This document shows positions 45,701-54,251 of a DNA stretch of 64,000 nt, in pieces; position 1 is the stretch's first letter; every line of letters starts with the position of its first letter. Source of the DNA: Devosia sp. YIM 151766 (GTDB lineage: Bacteria > Pseudomonadota > Alphaproteobacteria > Rhizobiales > Devosiaceae); contig NZ_CP127251.1 of assembly GCF_030285925.1 (NCBI RefSeq), forward strand, positions 558,001-622,000, in the 5' to 3' direction. The notes under the pieces were generated by a model. It had not been told where the DNA came from. It searched no databases and saw only the letters and a program-made list of their open reading frames with translations. The position numbers and the translations under genes were made by a program.

Positions 45701-46205
45701 CGGCGGCTTCTTCGAGCAGGGCGCGGCGCGCCGTGGGCTTGGCGGCGATCAATTCGCCGATCTGGCCCTGCCGCACCATGGCGGGCGAGCGCGAACCGGT
45801 CGAGGCATCGGCGAACAGCAATTGAATATCGCGGGCGCGGGTTTCCTTGCCATTGACGCGATAGACCGAACCGGCCTCGCGCTCGATGCGGCGGGTGACT
45901 TCCAGCACATCGGCATTGTTGAGCGTGGCCGGGGCGGTGCGGTCGGCATTGTCGAGGACAAGGGTGACTTCGGCGCTGTTGCGCCCCGGACGATTGCCGG
46001 AACCCGAGAAGATGACGTCATCCATGCCCGAGGCGCGCATCGCCTTGTAGGAGCTTTCGCCCATGACCCAGCGCATGGCTTCGACGAGATTGGACTTGCC
46101 GCAGCCATTGGGCCCGACAATGCCGGTGAGGCCGGGCTCCATGATCAGCACGGTCTCATCGCTGAAGGATTTGAAGCCGTGCAGGCGGAGACGGGAGAAT
46201 TTCAT
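42750..46205 (-). CDS. smc: Chromosome segregation protein SMC
   Basis: A full-length 1151-residue SMC ATPase. Walker A GPNGCGKSNLVEAMRWVMGE is near residue 33, the hinge lies around residues 505-640 (GYETALGAALGDDLEASSD), long Ala/Glu/Arg-rich coiled coils flank it, and the C-terminal head has the signature LLSGGEQALTAISLIFAVF and Walker B VLDEVDAPLDD. SMC with ScpAB organises and separates the replicated chromosome. It is read after the dsbA-like gene on the same strand, separated by a 237-base gap with repeats. The 136 bases between it and the F0 promoter hold nothing I recognise. Confidence 0.97.
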   Translation of the reverse strand: MKFSRLRLHGFKSFSDETVLIMEPGLTGIVGPNGCGKSNLVEAMRWVMGESSYKAMRASGMDDVIFSGSGNRPGRNSAEVTLVLDNADRTAPATLNNADVLEVTRRIEREAGSVYRVNGKETRARDIQLLFADASTGSRSPAMVRQGQIGELIAAKPTARRALLEEAAGISGLHSRRHEAELRLRAAEGNLERVDDIIGQVESQLETLKRQARLANRYRSLSGDIRRAEATLFHIRWVGTRVAEKENEAAQAVLIRQLADANHAEHAAQKAAEAAEAALTPLREREAVTGAVLQRYTILAEQLADEARRLGQRRAELEDRLRQIAADGSRERELVAESETTLAAYGEEAARLQSEQDAAEADFSNARLAAEKAGAAVAEAEEATREAADALAQLRARRMQAERNLQDARSRHARLAQQLAEVETDMARVIAALDADETLSARRSALDTAQAQATSAESAALFAEERAGAAQASLDQARPRLAELEALVARLEAEAATLARMLDNGSGLWPAIMDELTVAPGYETALGAALGDDLEASSDAGAPMHWSVALDGYDDPALPQGAEPLSRHVTGNPLLKRRLDQIGLVDAVDGPGLMRALKPGQRLVTMHGALWRWDGFVAAADAPSAAAQRLAQRNRLNELDEEIARAKGERNAWKRDVEALAIALEAARQGERTTREDWRQAQHAIAAAQSELDKAQRAIGDLATRRSTLDDARTRLAASLNEAEAMRSEAETALAEAGDETEIAARAAAGQQRLAALRDQADQARLALGNVESAARMRRARLDQLARDSAAWQRRSDGARTQLATLDQRSAEVAAQLSGLAAAPEGFAGRKAQLEDQIETARIDHRNAGDRLSQAQTGWREADKALKAAGDDLNKVRIELTRIEERLKGNIAQRQQIERQIEESLGIPASRTLEASGIRPEEALPQEQATEHKLDRLKAERERLGGVNLSAEKEAAEVQDKLDNMVRDRDDIIEAIAKLRSAIASLNREGRARLNAAFGQVNAHFQELFTTLFGGGTAELSFVESDDPLEAGLEIIARPPGKKPQTMTLLSGGEQALTAISLIFAVFLTNPAPICVLDEVDAPLDDANVERFCNLLDSMRQRTNTRFMVITHNPITMSRMDRLFGVTMAERGVSQLVSVDLQTAETFLEAV

Positions 46206-46265
46206 GGATAGCTCCCCAAACCAGGTGGGGTATTACGGCGCGTTTCGATGCTTCGCAGCCTGCGC

Positions 46266-46307
46266 CTCCCTCCCCCTTGAGGGGAGGGATCAAGGGTGGG
46301 GGTGCTG
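46266..46307. repeat. Intergenic palindromic repeat, family A, copy 2
   Basis: CTCCCTCCCCCTTGAGGGGA followed by GGGATCAAGGGTGGGGGTGCTG. The core is a near-perfect palindrome like copy 1, with the same GGGGGTGCTG tail. It lies between dsbA-like and smc, in opposite orientation to copy 3, 32 bases away. Confidence 0.65.
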
Positions 46308-46339
46308 ACGCCCACCAGGGACGCAGCATTTTGACAAAG

Positions 46340-46385
46340 CCGCAGCACCCCCGTCCCGGCCCTCTCCTCAAGGGGGAGGGGGCGA
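46340..46385. repeat. Intergenic palindromic repeat, family A, copy 3 (inverted)
   Basis: Reverse-complemented it reads as CCCTCCCCCTTGAGGAGAGG then GCCGGGACGGGGGTGCTGCG, nearly identical to copies 1 and 2. Copies 2 and 3 face each other, so the transcript here could form one large stem of about 40 bases around a 32-base loop. The region between the genes holds nothing else that I recognise. Confidence 0.65.
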
Positions 46386-46442
46386 AAGAACCGGCCGCAG
46401 GGTGCGGACTTGATCAGGTGAACGTGCAGGCCGCCTTCGCTA

Positions 46443-47117
46443 CTACTCGGCAGCCGGCGCGACGAAGCCGGCGGGCACGAGGGGGTCGATCTCGGCAGCG
46501 AGCTGCTCGAGGGTCTTGCCGCCTGAAAGTGTCTTGCCGTTGACATAGAATGTCGGCGTCCCCGTCAGCTTGAATTCTTCCAGCGCCTGGTTCTTCAGCG
46601 CTTCAATCCCGTTCAGCGTGTCCTGATTCGTCAAGGCGGCGTTGAAGGTTTCCTCTGTAAAGCCGAGTTGCTGGGCCACCGCGAAGATAGCGTCGCGCGG
46701 CTTGTCGGACATGCCCCAATCATTCTGGGTGCGGAAATAGGTGGAGATCACCTCGTGATAATGCTCGGGGCCGGCGGCTTCGGCCAGCATGAAGATGGCG
46801 GCGTCCAGCGCGTTGCGGGCGAAGGGCCGGACGATGAACCTCACCTTGCCGGTATCGATGTAATCGGCCTTGAACGGCTCGTAGACGCTATTGTGGAAGC
46901 TGGCGCAATGCGGGCAGGTGGGGGAGGCATATTCGATCACGGTGACCGGGGCCTCGGCATGGCCCTCGATATGATCGATAAGGCCGCCGGCCGGCTCCAT
47001 CAGCTTGGACACATCGATCACGTCGCCTTCGGCCGCCTGGGCGATGCTCAGGCCGGACAGGCTCAGCGCCGAAGCGGCGGCGGCGAGAATGATGGTTTCA
47101 CGGCGATTGAACTTCAC
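46443..47117 (-). CDS. DsbA-family thiol:disulfide oxidoreductase
   Basis: The 224-residue exported protein has a signal peptide that starts KFNRRETIILAAAASALSL (twin Arg, possibly Tat) ending near AQAAEG, and a thioredoxin fold with an inserted helical domain. The redox motif is CPHC in YASPTCPHCASFH near residue 70, and the cis-Pro loop is TGTPTFYVNGK. It probably introduces disulfides in periplasmic proteins. It follows the dciA-like gene and precedes smc on the minus strand, an order found in relatives. Confidence 0.9.
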   Translation of the reverse strand: MKFNRRETIILAAAASALSLSGLSIAQAAEGDVIDVSKLMEPAGGLIDHIEGHAEAPVTVIEYASPTCPHCASFHNSVYEPFKADYIDTGKVRFIVRPFARNALDAAIFMLAEAAGPEHYHEVISTYFRTQNDWGMSDKPRDAIFAVAQQLGFTEETFNAALTNQDTLNGIEALKNQALEEFKLTGTPTFYVNGKTLSGGKTLEQLAAEIDPLVPAGFVAPAAE

Positions 47118-47168
47118 GTTTGCGGCTCCTGATTATTCTCTGCGCGAGACTACACGCGGGGAAGGTGT

Positions 47169-47197
47169 CGGCAAGTGGGCAATGGCATCACTTGCCG
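47169..47197. other. Nine-base inverted repeat between the dciA-like and dsbA-like genes
   Basis: CGGCAAGTG and CACTTGCCG pair perfectly across an 11-base loop, starting ten bases after the dciA-like stop. No T-run follows on the minus strand, so it is not a classical terminator; RNA stabilisation or an operator are possible. Confidence 0.45.
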
Positions 47198-47206
47198 GTG
47201 AACAGC

Positions 47207-47722
47207 CTATCCGCTGTTTCGTTTCGATCTGCTGGAGAGCGCCAGACCCAGCGTCCTCAGCGCCTCCCTCAGATTGTCGTCTTCGACCTTTTCGGTCTGG
47301 GCGCCGACCTTTGCAAGCATGCTCTGGCTCGGTTGATAGGGCTTTTGCACTTTACGGCCTGAACCGGGGGTGAATGGCTCGGCGCATAACCGTACATCCT
47401 TGACCAGCACATAGCCGAAATAGCGGTTGACCGCCGCCGCGATGGCGGGCGCCTCGTGCTGGACGAAGAGCGCCTGTCCCGGCGCACAGCGCAGATGCAG
47501 CGTCGCGCCTTCCGCATTATGCGCGGCGCGCGGCCAGCTCAGCCGGTCCGGCAGCGTGGTCCGGTCGAAGGGGGGCGGCGCGATGGCCGGCCAATGGGTG
47601 ATGATGTCCCGGCCGGCAAAGCCGCGCTTGCGCAGCACGGGGTCGATGGCGCCCGCCAGCGCATCGGCGACGGAAACTACCCTGTTGCGGCGTTTATATG
47701 CGGGCTGCTCGTCCTTGGACAT
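47207..47722 (-). CDS. DUF721/DciA-like protein
   Basis: A 171-residue basic protein. The N-terminal 100 residues match DUF721 (DALAGAIDPVLRKRGFAGRDIITHWPAIA, then LHLRCAPGQALFVQHEAPAIAAAVNRYFGY). DUF721 includes DciA, which helps load the replicative helicase DnaB; the alphaproteobacterial form with this longer C-terminal extension is likely to do the same but is not proven. ATG 47722 was chosen over an upstream TTG at 47731. Divergent from mutY. Confidence 0.82.
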   Translation of the reverse strand: MSKDEQPAYKRRNRVVSVADALAGAIDPVLRKRGFAGRDIITHWPAIAPPPFDRTTLPDRLSWPRAAHNAEGATLHLRCAPGQALFVQHEAPAIAAAVNRYFGYVLVKDVRLCAEPFTPGSGRKVQKPYQPSQSMLAKVGAQTEKVEDDNLREALRTLGLALSSRSKRNSG

Positions 47723-47798
47723 GTCTTGCAATATCCCCAGTCGGCTATGCCGGCAAGGGGGAGGAAGGGAAGGAGCCGATAGCGCCCCCTTCTCGACC

Positions 47799-47829
47799 CG
47801 TCACCCCCGCGTCAAGCGCGAGGGTGACG
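47799..47829. repeat. Intergenic palindromic repeat, family B, copy 1
   Basis: CGTCACCCCCGCG, a TCAAG spacer and CGCGAGGGTGACG: a 31-base near-perfect inverted repeat between the divergent dciA-like and mutY genes. The same element recurs at 53.0 and 56.1 kb. Confidence 0.7.
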
Positions 47830-47912
47830 CGCGGTGGTTTCGGGGCGATCACATCCGAGGGCAGACAAGAAGCCTTTGCCGCTGCGCCCGCTCCGCGCTA
47901 GAACCGGCGTAG

Positions 47913-48989
47913 TTGAGAGCCACCTTGCCCAGATTATCCCTCGCCGAACCCCACCCAATCGATGCCGAAGCCGTGCTTGCCTGGTACGATGTGCATGCGC
48001 GCGACCTGCCCTGGCGGGTGTCGCCTGCCGACCGGCAGCGGGGCGTCAGGCCCGATCCTTACCGGGTCTGGCTGAGCGAGGTCATGCTGCAACAGACCAC
48101 GGTGGCGGCGGTGAAGAATTACTTCCTCCGCTTCACCGGGCTGTGGCCGAATGTCCGGGCGCTGGCCGAAGCGCCGCTGGATGCGGTGCTGCGCGAATGG
48201 GCCGGGCTGGGTTATTACGCCAGGGCACGCAACCTGCATGCCTGCGCCCAGGCCGTATTGCGGGATCATGACGGGGTTTTTCCGCAAAGCGCGCTGGCTT
48301 TGCAGACGCTGCCCGGCATCGGCGCCTATACCAGCGCCGCCATTGCGGCGATCTGTTTCGACGAGCCCGTCGCGGTGCTGGACGGCAATCTCGACCGGGT
48401 GCTGGCGCGCTATCACGCCCTGCCGGTTCCGGTGCGCGCGGCCAAGGAAGAATTGCGCGCCGCCTTGCAGGCATCGGTGCCCGAACGGGCCGGGGATTTC
48501 GCCCAGGCGATGATGGATCTGGGCGCGACCATCTGCGCGCCGCGCGTGGCCTCTTGCCTGATTTGTCCGCTCCAGCCTTCTTGCGTGGCCTCGAAACAGG
48601 GCGAGCCGACGCATTATCCGGTCAAGCCGCAAAAGGCCGAAAGACCGGTGCGTCGCGGCCATGCCTATGTCATGACCGATGCCGCTGGCGATGTCTATTT
48701 GCAGAGCCGGCCGCATCAGGGCCTGCTGGCCGGCATGACCGAGGTGCCGAATTCGGACTGGGCCGGCGCATTGACCGATCCCGTCTATCCAGTTCCCGCC
48801 CAATGGCGGCATCGCGGCCAGGTGGTGCATATATTCACCCATTTCCGGCTGGAACTGGAAGTGTGGTCGGCAATCGTCGCGCCGGACGGGCTGCAACAGG
48901 GCTGGTGGGCCGAACCACAGGCGCTCAAGGGCGAGGCGCTGCCGACCCTGTTCCGCAAGGTGCTGGCGCAGGCGGGCTTGGACAATTGA
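47913..48989 (+). CDS. mutY: A/G-specific adenine glycosylase
   Basis: MutY removes adenine mispaired with 8-oxoguanine. The 358-residue protein has the catalytic-helix segment SEVMLQQTTVAAVKNYF near residue 55, the HhH motif LPGIGAYTSAAIA near 135 with the catalytic Asp in VLDGNLDRVLARY, and the 4Fe-4S cysteines CAPRVASCLICPLQPSC with normal spacing (C-x6-C-x2-C-x5-C). A C-terminal NUDIX-like domain that recognises 8-oxoG begins near residue 245. The start is uncertain: TTG 47913 gives a good length; a second TTG lies at 47925. Confidence 0.95.
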   Translation: MRATLPRLSLAEPHPIDAEAVLAWYDVHARDLPWRVSPADRQRGVRPDPYRVWLSEVMLQQTTVAAVKNYFLRFTGLWPNVRALAEAPLDAVLREWAGLGYYARARNLHACAQAVLRDHDGVFPQSALALQTLPGIGAYTSAAIAAICFDEPVAVLDGNLDRVLARYHALPVPVRAAKEELRAALQASVPERAGDFAQAMMDLGATICAPRVASCLICPLQPSCVASKQGEPTHYPVKPQKAERPVRRGHAYVMTDAAGDVYLQSRPHQGLLAGMTEVPNSDWAGALTDPVYPVPAQWRHRGQVVHIFTHFRLELEVWSAIVAPDGLQQGWWAEPQALKGEALPTLFRKVLAQAGLDN

Positions 48990-49007
48990 TTGCGCCATAG
49001 GTCACGA

Positions 49008-49035
49008 AAAAGGCCGCCGGGGCAAACCGGCGGCC
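49008..49035 (-). terminator. Intrinsic terminator of ccrM
   Basis: On the minus strand GGCCGCCGG, a 6-base loop and CCGGCGGCC are followed by TTTTTCG: a strong terminator 37 bases after the ccrM stop. It also works as the end of mutY on the other strand, 22 bases after its stop, though without a T-run. Confidence 0.85.
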
Positions 49036-49072
49036 AGTTGATAGAGCCTGATGGGGAGATTGGAGGTCAGGA

Positions 49073-50234
<1,162 letters not shown>

Positions 50235-50280
50235 CAGGACCGTTATAGCGGCCTGGGGTTAATGGAGCGTTCGCAAGGGG

Positions 50281-50295
50281 TTAGCAGGGAGTTAA
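50281..50295. promoter_or_regulatory. Second CtrA-like site between rnhB and ccrM
   Basis: On the plus strand TTAG-N7-TTAA, closer to consensus than the first. It overlaps the end of rnhB by four bases and is 72 bases before the ccrM ATG, a usual position for an activator site. Confidence 0.5.
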
Positions 50296-50987
50296 CCGGA
50301 GGCGGCCAGCGCGGTTTTTCGCACCAGCAGCGCCGCCACCGGGGCGAAGCCGTTGCGGTGATGGCGGCAGGGGCCATGGCGATCCAGAGCCGCCAGATGC
50401 GCCGCCGTTCCATAGCCCTTGTGGCCGGCAAAGCCGAAATGGGGAGCGTCGCAATCCATGATCGCGCACATGCGGTCGCGCGTCACCTTGGCGATTATCG
50501 AAGCCGCCGCGATGGAGACGCTGCGGCCGTCGCCCCCGATCAGGGCGATGCCGGGGCAGGGCAGGCCGGGCGGCACGTCGCGCCCGTCGACCAGCACCCG
50601 GTCGGCGGGGCGCGGCAAGGCGCGCACGGCGCGGGCCATGGCGGCGAGGGTGGCGCCGCGAATGTTGAGCGCCAGGATATCGCCCGGCGGGGCGGTGACC
50701 ACGGCGATTTCGGCGCTGGCGACGATCTCTTCATAGAGCTCGTCGCGGCGCTCGGGTGTCAGCTTCTTGGAATCGTTAAGGCCGGTGGGGATGCGCGCCG
50801 GATCCAGCCGCACGGCGGCGACGACGACCGGCCCCGCCAATGGCCCGCGCCCCGCCTCGTCGACACCGGCGACCAGGCGCGCGCCCCGCGCCAGCAGCAT
50901 CTGTTCATGGCTGTAATCGGGATAGCCGGCTTCGGGCGCGAACAGTTCTGCGCTGACCATTTCCACCTTGAGGCGCCGGCCCGCCAT
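50292..50987 (-). CDS. rnhB: Ribonuclease HII
   Basis: RNase HII cuts RNA in RNA/DNA hybrids and single ribonucleotides in DNA. The 231-residue protein has the active-site motif [19 protein letters not shown] near residue 42 (Asp and Glu), [19 protein letters not shown] near 71 and the later Asp of VLVDGRD near 130, plus a C-terminal [20 protein letters not shown]. Its ATG overlaps the stop of the DUF4180 gene by one base, so translation is coupled. ccrM follows after 82 bases. Confidence 0.95.
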   Translation of the reverse strand: MAGRRLKVEMVSAELFAPEAGYPDYSHEQMLLARGARLVAGVDEAGRGPLAGPVVVAAVRLDPARIPTGLNDSKKLTPERRDELYEEIVASAEIAVVTAPPGDILALNIRGATLAAMARAVRALPRPADRVLVDGRDVPPGLPCPGIALIGGDGRSVSIAAASIIAKVTRDRMCAIMDCDAPHFGFAGHKGYGTAAHLAALDRHGPCRHHRNGFAPVAALLVRKTALAASG

Positions 50988-51352
50988 CAGGACCTCCGGC
51001 TGAGGCCGGCCTCCAGCGCCGCGCGGTCGGCAGCGAACAGATGGTGGCCCCGCCGATTGGTCTCGCCGACGAAATCGCCGAGCGCCTTGCTGCGCGCGAC
51101 ATGTTCGGAAATGTCGCCGAGAATGGCCAGGCGCATCTGGTAATTTTGCAGCTTCTGGAAGAAGTGCCCGGCCAGCCTGGTGCTGAGATCAAAAAATTCC
51201 GGGGCGAAGCGGCTGGAGGGGACGACGAGCATGTCGGTCTCGGTGCCATAGGTTTCACCGAGCAGGTCGAGCGCATCCTGTTCGCTGCCGATGGCCGGGC
51301 CATCGGCGGCGACGAAGAACAGGGTGAGATTGCCGAGGCGCTCGCTGGCCAA
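50987..51352 (-). CDS. DUF4180 family protein
   Basis: A 121-residue protein with DLLGETYGTETDMLVVPSSR, FFDLSTRLAGHFFQKLQNYQ and MRLAILGDISEHVARSKALGDF, which match DUF4180, a family of unknown function. TTG at 51352 has AAGGAG five bases before it, and gives the usual family length; a much longer frame to 51661 overlaps another gene and is not real. Coupled to rnhB. Confidence 0.78.
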   Translation of the reverse strand: MASERLGNLTLFFVAADGPAIGSEQDALDLLGETYGTETDMLVVPSSRFAPEFFDLSTRLAGHFFQKLQNYQMRLAILGDISEHVARSKALGDFVGETNRRGHHLFAADRAALEAGLSRRS

Positions 51353-51426
51353 AGCCGACTCCTTTTCCAAACCTTGGCCATGCTGATATAGGAATCTGGC
51401 CGGGGGGCAAAGGTGAGAGAGACACG

Positions 51427-52011
51427 ATGCGCAAAGCAATCTGGCTATTGGCCCTGGCCCTGGCCCTGCCCGCCGGTCCGGCCATGGCCGAACCCTTCCA
51501 TCATCCCTTCGGCGAATGGCGGGAATATCACCGCGACTGGCTGGCCGCCTGTCCCGACGCCATCGACGAGGACGCCACCGATTTTTACGGCTATTCCTGC
51601 TTTGCCAGCACCGGCAGCCAGGAACGCAACGGCGCCAACCTGCCGGCCTACAAGCTGACATTGATCCGCAACCGGCTCGATGGCGAGATCGACCTGGCCA
51701 TTACCGTCTCGCCCGAAAGCGGCGATTATGATGCCGAGCGGCCCATGGTGCTGGCCTTTGGCGGCGAAAGACCGGTCACGCTTGCCATGGGAACGGATCT
51801 GGAAACCCGGCACAACACCATCAATCAATTTTTTCTGATCGGCCCGGTTCGCGACGACGTGCTGGACAAGATGAAGGAACGCAACGCCGTCACGCTTGCC
51901 GTGCCGCTGACGGGCGTGGACCAGCCGGTCGAAAGCCGGATGTCGCTGCGCGGAGTGCTGGCCTCGCTCGATTTCATGTCCACCTATGCGCGCAAGGTGG
52001 CGCAATATTAG
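51427..52011 (+). CDS. Exported hypothetical protein
   Basis: A 194-residue protein with a clear signal peptide (AIWLLALALALPAGPAMAEP). The mature region has two cysteines (WLAACPDA and YGYSCFAS) that may form a disulfide, YKLTLIRNRLDGEIDLAITV and a C-terminal LRGVLASLDFMSTYARKVAQY. I do not recognise the family; the ending resembles IalB-like periplasmic proteins but that is not a firm match. The ATG follows GAGAGACACG. Its stop abuts the stop of the convergent APH gene. Confidence 0.7.
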   Translation: MRKAIWLLALALALPAGPAMAEPFHHPFGEWREYHRDWLAACPDAIDEDATDFYGYSCFASTGSQERNGANLPAYKLTLIRNRLDGEIDLAITVSPESGDYDAERPMVLAFGGERPVTLAMGTDLETRHNTINQFFLIGPVRDDVLDKMKERNAVTLAVPLTGVDQPVESRMSLRGVLASLDFMSTYARKVAQY

Positions 52012-52890
52012 CTAGCGGCTTCGCCCGGCCCAGAGCGCGATGGCTTCGACCAGCGCATCGATATGGGCCGGCAGATGCGCCTCCATGGCCAGTTCCCACA
52101 GGCGATGGGTGCCGGTGAGAAGGTCCACCCTGTCCCGATCGATATGGCGGCCGGTCCCGCGTTCATAGGCCGTGATGATCCGCGCGGTCAGATCGTCCGA
52201 GACCAGATTGGAATAGAGAAAATCCTGATGCAGGGGCCCGAGGCCGGAATCGGCGAAGTCGTAAACGCCGTTGAGCCGCCCGGCGGCATGGTCGAAGGCC
52301 ATGTTCCAGCCATGGCCGTCGAAAAAGCCGTAGATGGTGCCATAGGGATCGGGGCCGAGATCGCGCCAGCGCGCCATGATCGCCTCGGCGAAGGGCCACA
52401 GCGTTTCTGGCAGGACCGGCCGGATGCGACGCAGGATTTCGTCGGCGTCGAGCCAGGCTTCGACCGGAAGGGCGCCGGCCGCCACGGCCTCGGCGGGATC
52501 GATATCGTGCAATTGGGCGTAAAAATGCCCCATCGCCTCACCGAGTACCAGGCGGGCGGCATCGTCCAGCGCCTCATATTGCGGGGTGACTAGATGCTCG
52601 CCCGCTATCTTGTCGTGGCTGGAAAAGACAAGCGGGGTTTCGAACAGCGCCAGCGAAGGTACGCGCATGTCGACCTTGGCGCCCACCAGCCCGAGAATGC
52701 TCACCTCGCGGCGCAGCGCGGCTTCGCCCCGTTCGTGCCGCGGAAACTTGAAGATGATCCGGTCATCGACATCCACGGCGACGCTGTCCCAGCCTTCGGA
52801 CAGCAGGCGGAAGGATGCGTTTTCCAGCGCAGGAAAACGGACGATGATGATGTCCCTGAGGGCCGAAAGTTCGAACGGCGATGCCGGCAT
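52012..52890 (-). CDS. Aminoglycoside phosphotransferase (APH) family kinase
   Basis: A 292-residue kinase-like protein. N-terminal FRLLSEGWDSVAVDVDDRIIFKFPR carries the ATP-binding Lys, and the catalytic loop is FFDGHGWNMAF with Asp and the Asn five residues later, in place of the usual HGDxxxxN; VYDFADSGLGPLHQDF provides the metal Asp. Homologues act on homoserine, choline, antibiotics or sugars, so the target is unknown and resistance should not be assumed. The gene is solitary; a family B palindrome lies upstream. Confidence 0.82.
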   Translation of the reverse strand: MPASPFELSALRDIIIVRFPALENASFRLLSEGWDSVAVDVDDRIIFKFPRHERGEAALRREVSILGLVGAKVDMRVPSLALFETPLVFSSHDKIAGEHLVTPQYEALDDAARLVLGEAMGHFYAQLHDIDPAEAVAAGALPVEAWLDADEILRRIRPVLPETLWPFAEAIMARWRDLGPDPYGTIYGFFDGHGWNMAFDHAAGRLNGVYDFADSGLGPLHQDFLYSNLVSDDLTARIITAYERGTGRHIDRDRVDLLTGTHRLWELAMEAHLPAHIDALVEAIALWAGRSR

Positions 52891-53013
52891 TGTGCCTCCG
52901 CAATGTCGGCGCCTTTTTAGGGCATTTCAGGTTTTCAGGGAAATCACGGCCGGGAAGCGGGGGATTCGGCCGTCATTGCCGGGCTGTCTCGGCAATCCAT
53001 GGGAGAGAGAAGA

Positions 53014-53040
53014 ACCCTCGGGTCAAGCCCGAGGGTGACG
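53014..53040. repeat. Intergenic palindromic repeat, family B, copy 2
   Basis: ACCCTCGGG, TCAAG and CCCGAGGGTGACGAGC; it matches copy 1 in its GAGGGTGACG arm, lacking part of the left arm. It lies between the APH and radical SAM genes. The rest of this 212-base gap shows nothing else. Confidence 0.6.
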
Positions 53041-53102
53041 AGCGGTGCGTTGGTCCGCTGACGAGCGATAATAGGGCGATCAGCGGGTGGGGTAAGACAG
53101 CG

Positions 53103-54251
53103 CTAGAACAGGCTCATCTGCCTGGTTTCCAGCTTCGGGGCCTCGAAGAGGTTGGTGCGCAGCCCGGGCAGCTTGGCGTTCAGCCCATAGCGGTCGCGGG
53201 CCTTTTCGAAGCGCTGGCGCAGCAGGACGGCATAGGGGCCTTCGCCGGTCATGCGTACGCCCCAGCGCGAATCGTAATCCTTGCCGCCGCGCGTATCCCG
53301 CACCAGCGACAGCACATGGCGCACCCGGTCGGGAAAATGCCGGAGCAGCCATTCGCGGAACACGTCGCGCACTTCGCCGGGCAGGCGCAGCAGGATCATC
53401 TGGGCGCTGAGCGCGCCCTGCGCCTTGCCGGCGTCGAGAATGCGTTCCAGCTCCATGTCGTTGATGGCGGGGATCATCGGCGAGGCGAAGATGGAAGTCG
53501 GCACCCCGGCTTCCGACAATAGCCTTATGGCCTCCAGGCGGCGGGCGGGGGAGGAAGCGCGCGGCTCCATCTTGCGGCTGAGCTTATGGTCCATCGAGGT
53601 GACCGAGAGCGCCACCTTGACCAGGCCCAGATTGGCCAGTTCGCTCAGCAGGTCGAGATCGCGCACGATCAGCGCCGATTTGGTGGTGATCATCACCGGA
53701 TGCCTGGTCTCCAGCATCACTTCGAGAATGCCCCTTGTCAGCTTGTGCTGGCGCTCGGCCGGTTGATAGGGATCGGTATTGGTGCCCATGGCGATGGGCT
53801 TGGGCCGGTAATTCTTCGCCGCCAGCTCGGCCCGCAGCGTCTCCACCGCATTGGTCTTGATATAGATGTCGCGCTCGAAATCCACGCCGGGCGAGTGACC
53901 GAGATAGGCGTGGGATGGCCGGGCAAAGCAATAGGAGCAGCCATGCTCGCAGCCGCGATAGGCGTTGATCGAGCGCTCGAAGCCGATATCGGGACTGTCG
54001 TTGGAGGTGATGATGCTCTTGGCACGCTCGATATGTTCGACGGTCTCGAACACGGGCAGCGGCTCGACGCTGCCCCAGCCGTCATCGAAGCTGTCGCGCT
54101 GATGCACCTCGAAGCGCCCGGAGCGGTTGGACTGGGCGCCGCGCCCGCGAATGCGCTCCGGCTGCACCAGTTCGCGCCGCGCCAGATCGGCGTCGCGGCT
54201 GCGGCTCAAGCGTTCCAGGGCTTCGAAGGAGGGGGCCTGGTAAAGCGCCAT
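53103..54251 (-). CDS. PA0069/SplB family radical SAM protein
   Basis: A 382-residue radical SAM enzyme of the SplB-like (COG1533) group named after PA0069. The cluster motif CxxxCxYC is in YRGCEHGCSYCFARPSHAYLG near residue 100; GTNTDPYQPAERQHKLTRGI and ALSVTSMDHKLSRKMEPRAS follow. The family is related to spore photoproduct lyase but its substrate is not known. I chose ATG 54251, with GGAG eight bases upstream, over 54257. A LexA-type box and a promoter-like pair lie 60-90 bases upstream, raising the possibility of SOS control. Confidence 0.9.
   Translation of the reverse strand: MALYQAPSFEALERLSRSRDADLARRELVQPERIRGRGAQSNRSGRFEVHQRDSFDDGWGSVEPLPVFETVEHIERAKSIITSNDSPDIGFERSINAYRGCEHGCSYCFARPSHAYLGHSPGVDFERDIYIKTNAVETLRAELAAKNYRPKPIAMGTNTDPYQPAERQHKLTRGILEVMLETRHPVMITTKSALIVRDLDLLSELANLGLVKVALSVTSMDHKLSRKMEPRASSPARRLEAIRLLSEAGVPTSIFASPMIPAINDMELERILDAGKAQGALSAQMILLRLPGEVRDVFREWLLRHFPDRVRHVLSLVRDTRGGKDYDSRWGVRMTGEGPYAVLLRQRFEKARDRYGLNAKLPGLRTNLFEAPKLETRQMSLF

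Noticed and set aside
44139..46211. A 690-codon open frame on the plus strand opposite smc
   Set aside because: Antisense to the smc coiled coil and head; low-complexity Gly/Arg/Gln composition. Same codon-bias artefact.
52012..52890. APH family gene as an antibiotic resistance gene
   Set aside because: The catalytic loop differs from known aminoglycoside kinases, the gene has no mobile context, and APH-fold kinases have many housekeeping substrates.
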